Assembly (NCBI GenBank): GCA_044224215.1
Contig: JBGAKX010000043.1
Location: forward strand, 1-37,924
Reading direction: 5' to 3'
Origin: DAOMFM01 sp035429825
Lineage (GTDB): Bacteria > Acidobacteriota > Blastocatellia > UBA7656 > JADIYM01
Length of the DNA: 37,924 nucleotides
Made by a program: the position numbers and the translations under genes. The notes beneath the pieces are model-generated. The model did no database searches. It was not told the origin of the DNA and saw only the letters and a program-made list of their open reading frames with translations. Shown here in pieces: positions 8,161 to 16,816 of the stretch (the first letter of the stretch is position 1; each line of letters opens with the position of its first letter).

Positions 8161-11100
8161 ATGATTGACGCACTCATTCGCTTCTCCGTCCGCCAGCGGC
8201 TTCTCGTCCTGCTCATGGTCCTGATCATGGCAGCTGGAGGGATCTACAGTTTTGAACGTCTGCCAATCGATGCCGTACCTGACGTGACGAATACGCAGGT
8301 ACAGGTACTGACTGGCGCGCCGTCACTTGCGCCGCTAGAGATTGAACGGCAGATCACGTTTCCTGTTGAGGTGGCCATGTCCGGGCTTCCCGGCATCCAG
8401 GAGATCCGGTCTGTGTCGAAGTTCGGATTGTCGGCAGTCACAATCGTCTTTGACGATTCGACGGACATCTACTTTGCTCGGCAGCTCGTGCTTGAACGGC
8501 TCTCGCAGGCGCGTGACGAGATTCCGGTAGACATCGGATCTCCCGAAATGGGGCCGATCTCGACAGGGCTTGGCGAGATCTATCAGTACGAGCTGAAGGC
8601 CTCGCCTGGCAGCGGACACGACGCAACTACGTTGCGCACAATTCAGGACTGGAGCGTGCGGCGACAGTTGCTGAGCGTGCCGGGTCTCGCCGAGGTCAAC
8701 AGCTTTGGCGGACTCGAGAAGCAGTATCAAGTGCGGCTTGATCCCGCAAAACTCCAGTCGTATGGATTGAGCCTTCGCGACGTACTCGAGGCCGTCGGGC
8801 GCAACAATGCGAACGTGGGTGGCGCGTACATTGAGCACGGCCAGGAGCAGTACCTCCTGCGTGGAATCGGATTGGTGGAGTCGCTGGACGACGTCGCCAA
8901 CATCGTCGTGAAGACGGGACCTGAAGGCGTTCCAGTATATGTGCGGAACCTGGGTGACGTCGTCACGGGCGCGACCGTCAGGCAGGGTGCCGTGACAGCC
9001 GACGGCGAGGGCGAGATGGTTGCGGGTATCGCGATGATGCTCAAGGGCGAGAACTCCCGCGCCGTCGTCGACCGGGTCAAGGAGCGCGTCGAGCAAATCC
9101 AGAAGACGCTTCCAAAGGGCGTAAACCTCGTGCCCTTCTATGACCGCACAGAGCTTGTCGACCGTACGATTCGCACTGTTGCCCGCAACCTTATCGAGGG
9201 CGCCCTGCTTGTGATCCTCGTTCTCATCCTGCTGCTGGGCAACTGGCGCGGAGCATTGGTCGTTGCTGCAGTGATTCCGTTATCCATGCTGTTTGCAGCA
9301 ATTCTCATGGTCGTCTTCAGAGTGTCGGGTAACCTCATGAGCCTCGGCTCGCTCGACTTTGGCCTGATCGTCGACGGTGCTGTCATTGTCGTCGAGAACG
9401 CTGTGCGACGGCGAGCGGAGGCGCAGCATGCGGGGTCGCACGACCCACCCGAACGCACCATACTCGATGCGTGTCTCGAAGTCGGGCGTCCTGTCGTGTT
9501 CGCCGTCGGCATCATCACGATTGTCTACCTCCCGCTTCTTTCGCTGACCGGAATCGAAGGGAAGATGTTCAAGCCGATGGCGCTGACAGTCGTTTTTGCG
9601 CTCGTGGGAGCGCTTATTCTGTCGCTCACGTTTGTTCCAGCCATGTTGACGTTCGTCTTGCGCGGACACGTTGCCGAAACCGAGAGCATCGCGATTCGCT
9701 ATGCGCGGCGGTGGTACCGTCCAGCGCTCGACTTCGTCATGCGCCATCGTGCGCGATCGCTCGCCATGGCGACACTGCTCGTCATCGCGAGCGCCGTCGT
9801 GTTCCCATTTCTCGGCGCGGAGTTCATCCCGCGGCTCGACGAAGGCTCGCTGGCCATACAAATCGGACGATTACCGAGTGTGTCGCTCACACGGTCGCTT
9901 GAGATTGCCGGTGAAACGGAGCGTATCATCCGCGGGTTTCCGGAGGTCACAAAGGTCGTATCCAAGACCGGGCGAGCCGAGGTTGCGACCGATCCGATGG
10001 GCGTCGACTTGAGCGATCTGTATGTTGCGCTCAAACCGCCGTCTGAATGGACGAGCGCAAAGACACGTGAGGAGCTTGTCGAGAAGATGTCGAAGGCACT
10101 CGAGGACAACGTGCCGGACGCAGTCTTCAGCTTTTCCCAACCCATCGAACTGCGGGTCGCCGAGTTGATTTCTGGCGTGCGGTCGGACGTGGCGATCAAA
10201 CTGTTTGGCGACGATCTCGACACGCTTCGTGAAACTGCCGACGTGATCGCACGGGCGGTGTCGAAAGTTCCTGGTGCGGAAGACGTCAAAGTCGAGCAGG
10301 TTACGGGTCTCCCGCAGCTCCAGATCAAGGCTGATCGCGCGGCGATCGCGCGATATGGGATCAACGTCGAAGACGTGAATGACCTCGTTGAATCGGTCGT
10401 GGCCGGCAAGCTGGCGGGCGTCGTGTTTGAAGGCGAACAACGATTCAACCTCGTCGTTCGGCTGGACGAGGCAACAAGCCGGGATGTCGAGACGATTCGC
10501 CAGCTCCTGGTCACTGCCCCCAGCGGCGCACGTGTACCGCTCTCGGAGATCGCGGCCGTGACCCTTGTCGAAGGGCCGGCCCAAATCTCCCGCGACGATA
10601 CGCGACGACGGATCGGGATCGAGTTGAACGTCCGCGGGCGCGACATTGGAAGTTTTGTCAAGGAAGCGCAGGCGCGTATGGGACGGGACGTAACGCTACC
10701 GCCTGGCTATTACCTTACGTGGGGCGGACAGTTCGAGAATCTTCAGCGTGCAACGTCGCGGCTCCTCGTCGTCGTGCCGCTCGCGCTGTTTCTGATCTTC
10801 GTACTTCTTTTCGCGACATTTGGTTCGGGCAAGCAGGCCCTGCTGATCTATACGAGCATCCCTCTTGCGGTTATCGGCGGTGTCTTTGCCCTCGCAATAC
10901 GCGGGATGCCGTTCTCGATCTCTGCCGGTGTCGGTTTTATCGCACTGTTCGGCGTCGCCGTGCTCGATGGCGTCGTAATGGTCAGCTATATCAACAGGCT
11001 CCGAGACGAGGGAATGCCGGTCGAGAGGGCGGTCAAGGAGGGTGCTGATGGACGGCTGCGCCCGATTCTGATGACCGCGCTGGTAGCCTCGCTTGGCTTT

Positions 11101-11253
11101 GTTCCAATGGCGCTCGCGACATCGGCGGGCGCCGAGGTGCAGAGGCCGTTGGCGACAGTCGTTATTGGTGGCCTGATTGTCTCGACAGTTCTCAAGCTCC
11201 TCGTCTTGCCGATGCTTTACGGGTGGCTCGAGCGCGACGAGGTCGAGTTCTAA
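8161..11253 (+). CDS. czcA: CzcA-type heavy-metal efflux RND pump (divalent cations)
   Basis: This 1030-residue inner membrane RND transporter is the proton-driven pump of the system. It has TM1 near the N-terminus, a first periplasmic loop (about 35-335), TM2-6, the second loop (about 560-860) and TM8-12. TM4 reads SLDFGLIVDGAVIVVENAVR with Asp399, Asp405 and Glu412, the acidic triad of the Zn/Co/Cd (HME1-like) group, not the monovalent Cu/Ag group. GAG GAG precedes the ATG closely. It should take divalent cations from periplasm or cytoplasm and pass them through CzcB and CzcC out of the cell. The exact metal (Zn, Co, Cd, Ni) cannot be fixed from the sequence. A PII-like gene follows after eight bases. 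Confidence 0.94.
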   Translation: MIDALIRFSVRQRLLVLLMVLIMAAGGIYSFERLPIDAVPDVTNTQVQVLTGAPSLAPLEIERQITFPVEVAMSGLPGIQEIRSVSKFGLSAVTIVFDDSTDIYFARQLVLERLSQARDEIPVDIGSPEMGPISTGLGEIYQYELKASPGSGHDATTLRTIQDWSVRRQLLSVPGLAEVNSFGGLEKQYQVRLDPAKLQSYGLSLRDVLEAVGRNNANVGGAYIEHGQEQYLLRGIGLVESLDDVANIVVKTGPEGVPVYVRNLGDVVTGATVRQGAVTADGEGEMVAGIAMMLKGENSRAVVDRVKERVEQIQKTLPKGVNLVPFYDRTELVDRTIRTVARNLIEGALLVILVLILLLGNWRGALVVAAVIPLSMLFAAILMVVFRVSGNLMSLGSLDFGLIVDGAVIVVENAVRRRAEAQHAGSHDPPERTILDACLEVGRPVVFAVGIITIVYLPLLSLTGIEGKMFKPMALTVVFALVGALILSLTFVPAMLTFVLRGHVAETESIAIRYARRWYRPALDFVMRHRARSLAMATLLVIASAVVFPFLGAEFIPRLDEGSLAIQIGRLPSVSLTRSLEIAGETERIIRGFPEVTKVVSKTGRAEVATDPMGVDLSDLYVALKPPSEWTSAKTREELVEKMSKALEDNVPDAVFSFSQPIELRVAELISGVRSDVAIKLFGDDLDTLRETADVIARAVSKVPGAEDVKVEQVTGLPQLQIKADRAAIARYGINVEDVNDLVESVVAGKLAGVVFEGEQRFNLVVRLDEATSRDVETIRQLLVTAPSGARVPLSEIAAVTLVEGPAQISRDDTRRRIGIELNVRGRDIGSFVKEAQARMGRDVTLPPGYYLTWGGQFENLQRATSRLLVVVPLALFLIFVLLFATFGSGKQALLIYTSIPLAVIGGVFALAIRGMPFSISAGVGFIALFGVAVLDGVVMVSYINRLRDEGMPVERAVKEGADGRLRPILMTALVASLGFVPMALATSAGAEVQRPLATVVIGGLIVSTVLKLLVLPMLYGWLERDEVEF

Positions 11254-11261
11254 GGGAGGGT

Positions 11262-11618
11262 ATGACGATGAAGATGATCACGGCGATGATTCAGCCCTTC
11301 ATGCTTGGCAAGGTGACGCGGGCGCTTGAAGAGCTAAGCGGGCTCCCGGGCATGACCGTGACGGATGTGCGAGGGTTTGGGCGCGAGAAGAGCTCACACG
11401 ATCCGGGCGCGCCGCATCGTGTGATCGAGGACTTTGTGGAGTATGTAAAGAAAGTCCGTATCGAAATCGTCGCACGGGACGACATGGTCGATCGGATCGT
11501 CGATACAATCGTCCGAACGGCTCACACTGGTCGTCGCGGGGACGGCAAGGTGTTTGTCTGGTCCGTCGAGCACGCCGTTCGTGTGCAGACGGGCGAAACC
11601 GGCGATGCCGCGATCTGA
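11262..11618 (+). CDS. PII-like signalling protein associated with heavy-metal efflux (PII-NG type)
   Basis: The protein has 118 residues; the ATG at 11262 follows GGGAGGG at close spacing. It has the PII ferredoxin-like fold pattern: MKMITAMIQPFMLGKVTRAL, then GLPGMTVTDVRGFGREKS (B1-B2 and T-loop start), VRIEIVARDDMVDRIVDTIV and HTGRRGDGKVFVWSVEHAVR (ending like the GDGKIFV of GlnB). The T-loop (roughly SSHDPGAPHR) is short and lacks the Tyr that GlnB/GlnK use for uridylylation. A PII group (PII-NG) linked to metal RND operons has been described. It probably senses a nucleotide or metal and modulates the pump, but no mechanism can be read from the sequence. It is followed by the CDF exporter gene. 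Confidence 0.87.
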   Translation: MTMKMITAMIQPFMLGKVTRALEELSGLPGMTVTDVRGFGREKSSHDPGAPHRVIEDFVEYVKKVRIEIVARDDMVDRIVDTIVRTAHTGRRGDGKVFVWSVEHAVRVQTGETGDAAI

Positions 11619-11633
11619 ACAAGGAATTCAACC

Positions 11634-12554
11634 ATGGCACATGACCATCAATCCGGCGGCCACAACCACTCGCACGCACCGGGCAGGTTCGGGCGGGCGT
11701 TTGCAATCGGGATCGCGTTGAACCTCGCGTTCGTCGTCATCGAATTCGCCTACGGAAGAATCTCCAATTCACTCGCTCTCGTCGCGGATGCAGGCCACAA
11801 CCTGGGCGACGTGCTCGGCCTCGCGCTCGCGTGGGGCGCCGCGATCCTGTCGACGCGAACGCCGACGGCGAACAGGACGTACGGCCTGCGCCGCTCGTCG
11901 ATCCTCGCTGCGCTCGGGAATGCGGTCGTGTTGCTCCTCAGCGTCGGCGCGATCGGATGGGAGGCGATTACACGGTTGCGCCAGCCCGAGCCCGTCGCAG
12001 GCATGACCGTGATCGTCGTCGCCGCGATCGGCATTGCTGTCAATGCAATCACTGCCTTGCTCTTCGCGGCAGGGCGGAAGTCCGACCTGAACATCAAGGG
12101 CGCATTTCTGCACATGGCCGCCGATGCCGGCGTGTCACTTGGCGTGGTGATTGCCGGGGCGGTGATGCTCGCAACCGGGTGGTTGTGGATCGATCCTGTC
12201 GTAAGTATTGCCGTAGTGGCAGTTATCGTTGTTGGAACGTGGGGTCTGCTGAGGGACTCGGTGAACCTGGCGTTGGATGCCGTGCCCGACGGCATAGAGA
12301 TCCGTGAAGTCACGGAGCACTTTCTGGAGGTGCCGGAAGTCGTCGGTGTGCACGACCTGCACATCTGGGGCATGAGCACGACCGAGGCGGCGCTCACCGC
12401 GCATCTCGTCGTGGCGGGCACGCACTGCGACGACAAGCTGATCGCCGAGATGTGCCACACGCTGCACGAGAAGTTCGGAATCGAGCACGCGACGTTGCAG
12501 CTCGAGACGGGCGACCCGGCATACCCGTGCAGCTGCAAGTTGGTCCTGGGGTAA
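11634..12554 (+). CDS. czcD: CDF-family Zn-type cation exporter (CzcD/ZitB-like)
   Basis: The 306-residue protein has six TM segments and a cytoplasmic C-terminal domain. The N-terminus is His-rich (MAHDHQSGGHNHSHAPG). The transport site is complete: ADAGHNLGD in TM2 and HMAAD in TM5 give the HD-HD tetrad typical of Zn-preferring CDF proteins. The C-terminal domain (VHDLHIWGMSTTEAALTAHL) has the ferredoxin-like dimer fold with metal-binding His, and the protein ends in a Cys motif (YPCSCK). It moves Zn or related ions from cytoplasm to periplasm in exchange for protons, handing them to the RND pump encoded upstream. AAGGA precedes the ATG. It is followed after three bases by a second CDF-like gene. 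Confidence 0.93.
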   Translation: MAHDHQSGGHNHSHAPGRFGRAFAIGIALNLAFVVIEFAYGRISNSLALVADAGHNLGDVLGLALAWGAAILSTRTPTANRTYGLRRSSILAALGNAVVLLLSVGAIGWEAITRLRQPEPVAGMTVIVVAAIGIAVNAITALLFAAGRKSDLNIKGAFLHMAADAGVSLGVVIAGAVMLATGWLWIDPVVSIAVVAVIVVGTWGLLRDSVNLALDAVPDGIEIREVTEHFLEVPEVVGVHDLHIWGMSTTEAALTAHLVVAGTHCDDKLIAEMCHTLHEKFGIEHATLQLETGDPAYPCSCKLVLG

Positions 12555-12557
12555 CGC

Positions 12558-13217
12558 GTGAACACGACGAGCGATTCGACTGGATTGGCGGCTTCGGACG
12601 GTACTGCGACCAGCCTGCGCGCTGACGCCGTTCGGAAGGGCCGCCAACTCGAGCTGTTCACCATCGTGTGGAACGTGATCGAGGGGCTTGTCTCAATTGG
12701 GGCGGGCGCTATGGCTGGAAGCGTCGCGTTGGTCGGCTTCGGCCTTGATTCGTTTATCGAGACGTCGTCAGGGGCGGTGCTGCTGTGGCGGCTTCGTGAC
12801 GGCGAGCGTGGTGAACGACGCGAGCGCGTGGCGCTGAAACTCGTTGGTTGGGCGTTCATTGCGCTTGCGGTCTATGTCGCGTGTGAGGCACTGGCAAAAC
12901 TCGTCACGCGGGACGAGCCCTCGGCCAGCCCTGTGGGGATCGTGATAACCGCGTTGTCACTCATCGTGATGCCGATGCTTGCGCGGGGAAAGCGCCGCGT
13001 AGCGGCGGCGATAGAGAGCCGTGCGCTTCACGCCGATTCGCGTCAGACGGACCTCTGCGTGTGGCTGTCAGCCATCGTGCTGGCCGGACTCGGGCTCAAC
13101 GCGGCGCTCGGCTGGTGGTGGGCTGACCCAGTCGCGAGCCTCGTCATGGTCCCGATCATTGCAAGGGAAGGGGTTGACGCCTTGCGCGGCAAGCATTGCG
13201 ACGCGTGTAGTCACTGA
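12558..13217 (+). CDS. Small CDF-like cation transporter without cytoplasmic domain
   Basis: A GTG start at 12558 gives 219 residues with about six hydrophobic segments. VALVGFGLDSFIETSSGAVL resembles TM2 of the Cation_efflux family with Asp/Glu (DSFIE) in place of HxxxD, and SRALHADSRQTDLC resembles TM5. The cytoplasmic C-terminal domain of ordinary CDF proteins is missing; the protein ends in RGKHCDACSH, a possible Cys/His metal site. Short proteins of this kind form a recognised subgroup of the family, but their substrate is unclear. It is the last gene of the island and follows the czcD-like gene with a three-base gap, so it is surely co-transcribed. A GC-rich inverted repeat (13238-13320) follows. 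Confidence 0.82.
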   Translation: MNTTSDSTGLAASDGTATSLRADAVRKGRQLELFTIVWNVIEGLVSIGAGAMAGSVALVGFGLDSFIETSSGAVLLWRLRDGERGERRERVALKLVGWAFIALAVYVACEALAKLVTRDEPSASPVGIVITALSLIVMPMLARGKRRVAAAIESRALHADSRQTDLCVWLSAIVLAGLGLNAALGWWWADPVASLVMVPIIAREGVDALRGKHCDACSH

Positions 13218-13237
13218 ACTATCGCCTTCAGAACCCC

Positions 13238-13320
13238 ACGCAGAGACGCAAAGACGCAGAGTGCCAGGTTCATTCAGAACTACTGGCTCTGCGGTCTTTG
13301 CGGCCTTCGCGACTTTGCGT
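13238..13320. repeat. Inverted repeat of GACGCAAAGACGCAGAG family between convergent genes
   Basis: ACGCAGAGACGCAAAGACGC on the left is roughly complementary to CGGTCTTTGCGGCCTTCGCG and its flanks on the right, with an AT-richer loop between. It lies between the convergent ends of island 1 (stop at 13217) and island 2 (stop at 13329), so it could act as a two-way terminator. A related module (TGCGGTCTCTGCGGCCCTTG) is present at 34116-34190. Confidence 0.65.
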
Positions 13321-13328
13321 TGACTCTT

Positions 13329-14008
13329 CTACCCGATCTCGCGCCCCTGGATGAACGCGCCGTGCCACGTGTGATACCAGACCTGGCCGGTCTGTCCGTT
13401 GACGCTTAGCATGCCGAGCTTCACGCCGGTCGCGCTGTCCGTGACGTCGACGTTGTAGTACCCATAGAACGTGTCCGTTCCCTCAGGAACTGCATCGCCG
13501 CCGCGTTTGCCTCGCCCACCGTGATCGGCATCGGCTGGGTTCCCTGCCCGGGCTGGCCGAGGTGACCCATGCCGCCGCGCATGCGGTACTTCTGGTTCCA
13601 CATCATGTTGGGACCCGGTTCGGGCATGACGGCGCCGGTCCACTTGTCGATCAGGAGCTGGAATGCCTTGTACTCGGGCGCCGCGGTCTCCTTCACGACG
13701 ACGTAGAAGTTGTAGTCCCACTCCTCGATCTCGTCGAGCGCGAGACCTGATGCCGCAAGGGAGTTCAGGTAGCGTTCGGCGATCGCCTGCGCGTCATCAA
13801 TCCGGACGATCGTGCGGTCGCTGCGATACGGCGTGCCGCCGCTCGTGAGCATCACGCCGCCCATGCCTCGTCCCATGTTGCTGTTTCCATTGCCGTTTCC
13901 GTTGCCGTGGTGGCCCATGCCGCCGCCCATCTGGGCGGATGCGGCCGTCGCGGCGCACATGGCGAGTATGACGGCGCGGAGAATGCCCGATGTTGATGTC
14001 AGTCGCAT
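13329..14008 (-). CDS. Exported Gly/Met/Asn/His-rich protein of unknown function, with one frameshift
   Basis: Read from the ATG at 14008 (AAGGAG eight bases upstream), the frame gives a signal peptide (AVILAMCAATAASAQ) and a low-complexity segment rich in Gly, Met, Asn and His (about residues 27-50). A domain follows with IDDAQAIAERYLNSL, WDYNFYVVVKE and AFQLLIDKWTGAV, and then MMWNQKYRMRGG. Near 13485-13495 the frame must change once (after AAAMQFL) to continue into TDTFYGYYNVDVT, GMLSVNGQTGQVWYHTWHG and the stop at 13329. Both sides look like one conserved protein, so this is either a recent mutation or a consensus error. The repeated Tyr/Trp-rich beta segments recall PepSY-like proteins. 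The Met/His-rich part fits a periplasmic metal role, but the function is unknown. Confidence 0.7.
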
Positions 14009-14192
14009 ATCAGTGCTCCTTCAAGCGGTGCCGCCGTGTTAAGGGCGTGCAGGGAATTATCCAGAGGGATGACGCAAGTAGCGTTCCGCGCGGATACGGC
14101 CGTGTGCGGGCCTGGAACCATCCGGTTCGCCGCGGGTTGAGAGGAATTCCCCACGCCAATGGGCCGCATCGCGCTCGGGGTGCAGCGTCAGC

Positions 14193-14558
14193 GCAAAGCC
14201 GATCGACCGTGCAGTGCCGTCAGCCCGCGAAGCGGGCGACTCTCTAGATAGCCCACGGTGGAGCGAGCAACGCGAGCGAAACCGTGGGTGTCCGCCAAAA
14301 TGAGCCGCCGAGCCTGCGTCAGCAGGCGGCTCTCATGTGGTGAGCCGCCCGCCTGCGGCGGGCTCGAATGCAATCTCTCGGAATCCCCGGGTTCGCTCGC
14401 GCATTCGCGCTCGCTTCACCCAGGGCTGGCGGTAGAGACGCCGGCTTCGCGGGCTCCGCGTTGAGAGTGGCCGCAGAGCCAATCGCGTGAGCGATCGGGC
14501 GAACCTGCCGATTCGCGAGCCGTGATGTTACCCCGATCCCTGACGGGATCGGCTCTGC
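14193..14558. repeat. Solo copy of the long hairpin-rich composite repeat (contains an R86 copy at 14473-14558)
   Basis: This 366-bp unit is the same as those of the tandem array at 26594-28677. In order it holds a GCCCGC-GAA-GCGGGC hairpin, a long stem CCCACGGT...ACCGTGGG, two hairpins built on GAGCCGCC/GGCGGCTC, a GGGTTCGC...CTTCACCC segment, a hairpin CGCCGGCTTCGCGGGC with one stem mismatch, and finally an R86 element. It ends 10 bp after the stop codon of the gene at 14569-15375. The remainder of the gap (14009-14192) shows no gene or recognisable signal apart from the Shine-Dalgarno of the 14008 gene. Confidence 0.9.
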
Positions 14559-14568
14559 ACCGCGGTGC

Positions 14569-15375
14569 TTAGCGCGGCACCGCAGGCGTATAGAGTCGCT
14601 TCCAGAGCTGGTCGTACTCGACATCGGACATCACGCGTTTGAGGTCGAACACGTAGTTCTTCCCGTCCAGTCCGAACTGGTCCTCCCACGTGGAGATCTC
14701 GAACTGGAACCGCCCGAGCCGGCTCATGTCTCGAAGGTCAGAATAGCGCCACCATCGCGAGTGTCCGGGAACGTCAGCTGCAAACGCTATGTGGTGCTCA
14801 AAGACCCGCAGAACGCCGGACTCGCCACCTGTCCGATGACGGTGAAAGACTGGAATCTCGAACACGAGCCAATCAACATCGGCACCCTCATGCGGGGAAA
14901 CGGTCGTCCCGATCGGCCGTTTGAACCGTTCGAGCAGCGCGCTCACGAGCTGCCCGTCGACTTTTCCGCCGAGCAGACGAAACTCCCACTCGCGTTCGCT
15001 TCCACTGTGAACGGCTTTTGAGTCGTGCGAGAACGGCGGAATCGGTGAGAGCAACGGTATGCGTGCGGCCTCGTAGACGTAGAGCTTGATCCGGTCCGCG
15101 TCGAGCTCGATGCGCTTGATATCGTCATCTCGCCAGGTCCGGCTGTCGCGCGCTTCCTTCTCACCCGTTCCGCGGTACTCAAAGCCCTCCACCGTGACCG
15201 TCAGTTCACCCTCGCCGGATCCGACTGCATGGTCGTGGGCAACCTTGAATGTCGCGACTGCTGCCGGAGGCGCACCCGACTGTGCAGCCGCGTCGAAGCA
15301 GGTCACCAACACGGCAGCTGTCATACAAGTCAGCCCAGCCGTTGTGATCACGAGTTGTCGAATGCGTCCGTGCAT
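14569..15375 (-). CDS. Exported protein of unknown function, last gene before the solo repeat
   Basis: The product is 268 residues with a signal peptide (LVITTAGLTCMTAAVLVTCF, cleavage probably after DAAAQ). The mature part looks like two beta-rich halves: GEGELTVTVEGFEYRGTGEK with RTWRDDDIKRIELD, and SGVLRVFEHHIAFAADVPGH with SRWWRYSDLRDMSRLGRFQF. The repeated pattern of a beta sheet followed by a polar line is like PH-type domains used for membrane association, but I cannot name a family. GGAAGGAG precedes the ATG. It lies 24 bp downstream of the lytic transglycosylase gene and is probably the last or next-to-last gene of the Cus-type operon. Confidence 0.78.
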   Translation of the reverse strand: MHGRIRQLVITTAGLTCMTAAVLVTCFDAAAQSGAPPAAVATFKVAHDHAVGSGEGELTVTVEGFEYRGTGEKEARDSRTWRDDDIKRIELDADRIKLYVYEAARIPLLSPIPPFSHDSKAVHSGSEREWEFRLLGGKVDGQLVSALLERFKRPIGTTVSPHEGADVDWLVFEIPVFHRHRTGGESGVLRVFEHHIAFAADVPGHSRWWRYSDLRDMSRLGRFQFEISTWEDQFGLDGKNYVFDLKRVMSDVEYDQLWKRLYTPAVPR

Positions 15376-15399
15376 CGTCTTTCTCCTTCCAAGTCCGAA

Positions 15400-16368
15400 C
15401 TACGGGATTTGCGCCGCCCGCGCGCCGTGGCTTGGGTGTCCGAGGCCGATGAGTCGCGCCGCTGCATAGACCCTCGGCACATACTCGATCGTCTCTGACG
15501 GCAACAGGCCGCGAACCGCCATTGTTTCGAAGTCGCGGACGCCGGATGTCCGGATAACCCGCGCAACGCGCCCTTCGCCAGCGTTGTACGCCGCGAGCGC
15601 GAGGCTCCAGTCACCAAACAGTGCATAGAGCTGACGAAGATAACGTGCCGCCGCTCGCGTAGATTTCTCCGGGTCCTGGCGTTCGTCGCCGCGTGCGGAC
15701 TGCGCGAGTCCGAATCGGGCGCCGGTCGCCGGCATGAACTGCCAGATGCCGAGCGCACCCTTTGGCGACCGTGCCTGCGGCGAGTAGCCGCTCTCGACAA
15801 GGCCGACCGCAAGGAGCCAGTCCGGCATGCCCTCTTCGCGAAGGATGCGAAGCATTGTCGGCCCGTGAACACCGAGCCGCGTTCGGCTTCCAAGGAACTG
15901 TCCTCGGAGCCGACCATACGACAGACGTGCCATCGACGACGAATGCGGGTCAACATCAGGATCGAACGGCGCGTCGAGGCTCGCGATCTCGCCCGTCAGC
16001 TCGCCAAGATACTGGCTGAGAAACGGGTCGTTGCGCATGGTCGCACCCTCGGGAGCGGCAGCGGCGATCATCTCGCCCGCCTGCCTGAGGAGCTTGCGGG
16101 CGTCGTCGCGCCGCCCAGTGCGCAGTGCCTCAGTGGCGCCCTTGCGTAAACCATCGGCCCGCACAACGACCGATGCAGCGCTTGCGGCAATCTCGGCACG
16201 CTCCAGAAAGCGGTCGAGTCCGTCGCCTATGCGTACGTCGCCTCGCACCAACATGCCTGGCGTGGGTCCTTGCCCATGCGCGCGCACTGGCGAAAGGAGC
16301 AGCGCGAGGGCGACAGCCACGACAGCGGGTCCGCGACACCGCGGCATCATGTAGAAGACGGCAATCAT
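15400..16368 (-). CDS. Lytic transglycosylase (SLT domain, MltD-like) in the copper efflux operon
   Basis: This 322-residue exported enzyme has an N-terminal signal (AVVAVALALLLSPVRAHGQ), a helical region (about 40-150) and a C-terminal goose-lysozyme-like SLT domain. The catalytic Glu is in LLAVGLVESGYSP; SPKGALGIWQFMPATGARFG and LALAAYNAGEGRV are the standard conserved blocks, and ETIEYVPRVYAAARLI closes the domain. It cleaves the glycosidic bond of peptidoglycan between MurNAc and GlcNAc, forming 1,6-anhydroMurNAc. The ATG overlaps the stop codon of the upstream YtkA-like gene (ATGA at 16365-16368). Being translationally coupled to an RND operon suggests that it opens the cell wall for pump assembly, which is inference. 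Confidence 0.87.
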   Translation of the reverse strand: MIAVFYMMPRCRGPAVVAVALALLLSPVRAHGQGPTPGMLVRGDVRIGDGLDRFLERAEIAASAASVVVRADGLRKGATEALRTGRRDDARKLLRQAGEMIAAAAPEGATMRNDPFLSQYLGELTGEIASLDAPFDPDVDPHSSSMARLSYGRLRGQFLGSRTRLGVHGPTMLRILREEGMPDWLLAVGLVESGYSPQARSPKGALGIWQFMPATGARFGLAQSARGDERQDPEKSTRAAARYLRQLYALFGDWSLALAAYNAGEGRVARVIRTSGVRDFETMAVRGLLPSETIEYVPRVYAAARLIGLGHPSHGARAAQIP

Positions 16369-16778
16369 TGCGCCTTGAGCGACAGCTGCACCTTCTGGTT
16401 GTCCCCATAGGTGAAGCTCGCCGTCCACGATCCCTTCATCCCGAATGACGTCTTGACGTTGTATCGCCCCGCCGTACCAGACTGTGTAACCACCGTGTCG
16501 CCGACCATGTTCGACATGCCCGGCATCGGCATCTGTGTCGTTGCCGTTACTGGGCCGACGTCGACGAGCGAGTTGTCCGATGCCTTTCGGAACTCGAGCG
16601 TATACGCGTTCTCACCCTGCTTGAGCTGGCCGGTGTCATTGAGCAGAGTGACGACATAGTCGCCCGACCGTTGCTTTGCGATCTCCTTCTGGGTGGACGC
16701 CGGGCCGGCGCTCGAACATCCTGCGAGTACGATAGAGAAAATCAACGATACGACGGCTGCAATTACTGTGGTCCTCAT
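16365..16778 (-). CDS. YtkA/FixH-like periplasmic lipoprotein next to the Cus pump
   Basis: The 137-residue lipoprotein has a clear lipobox (SIVLAGCSS, Cys21). The mature part is a single Ig-like beta domain: YVVTLLNDTGQLKQGENAYT, EFRKASDNSLVDVGPV, MPMPGMSNMVGDTVV, AGRYNVKTSFGMKGSWTASF. The MPMPGM motif and strand order match the YtkA-like family, small copper-related domains often found next to Cus-type pumps. It probably binds Cu(I) through the Met cluster in the periplasm and passes it to the pump; that is inference from family and neighbours. AAAGGAA precedes the ATG. It lies 38 bp after the cusA-like stop and overlaps the lytic transglycosylase start. Confidence 0.82.
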   Translation of the reverse strand: MRTTVIAAVVSLIFSIVLAGCSSAGPASTQKEIAKQRSGDYVVTLLNDTGQLKQGENAYTLEFRKASDNSLVDVGPVTATTQMPMPGMSNMVGDTVVTQSGTAGRYNVKTSFGMKGSWTASFTYGDNQKVQLSLKAQ

Positions 16779-16816
16779 ATGCCTGGTTCCTTTCTTCGAA
16801 GTTCCTTTACCTACGT

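Noticed and set aside
13238..13320. Classical Rho-independent terminator
   Set aside because: The inverted repeat is imperfect and long-looped and has no T-tract; I list it as a repeat with a possible terminator role only.
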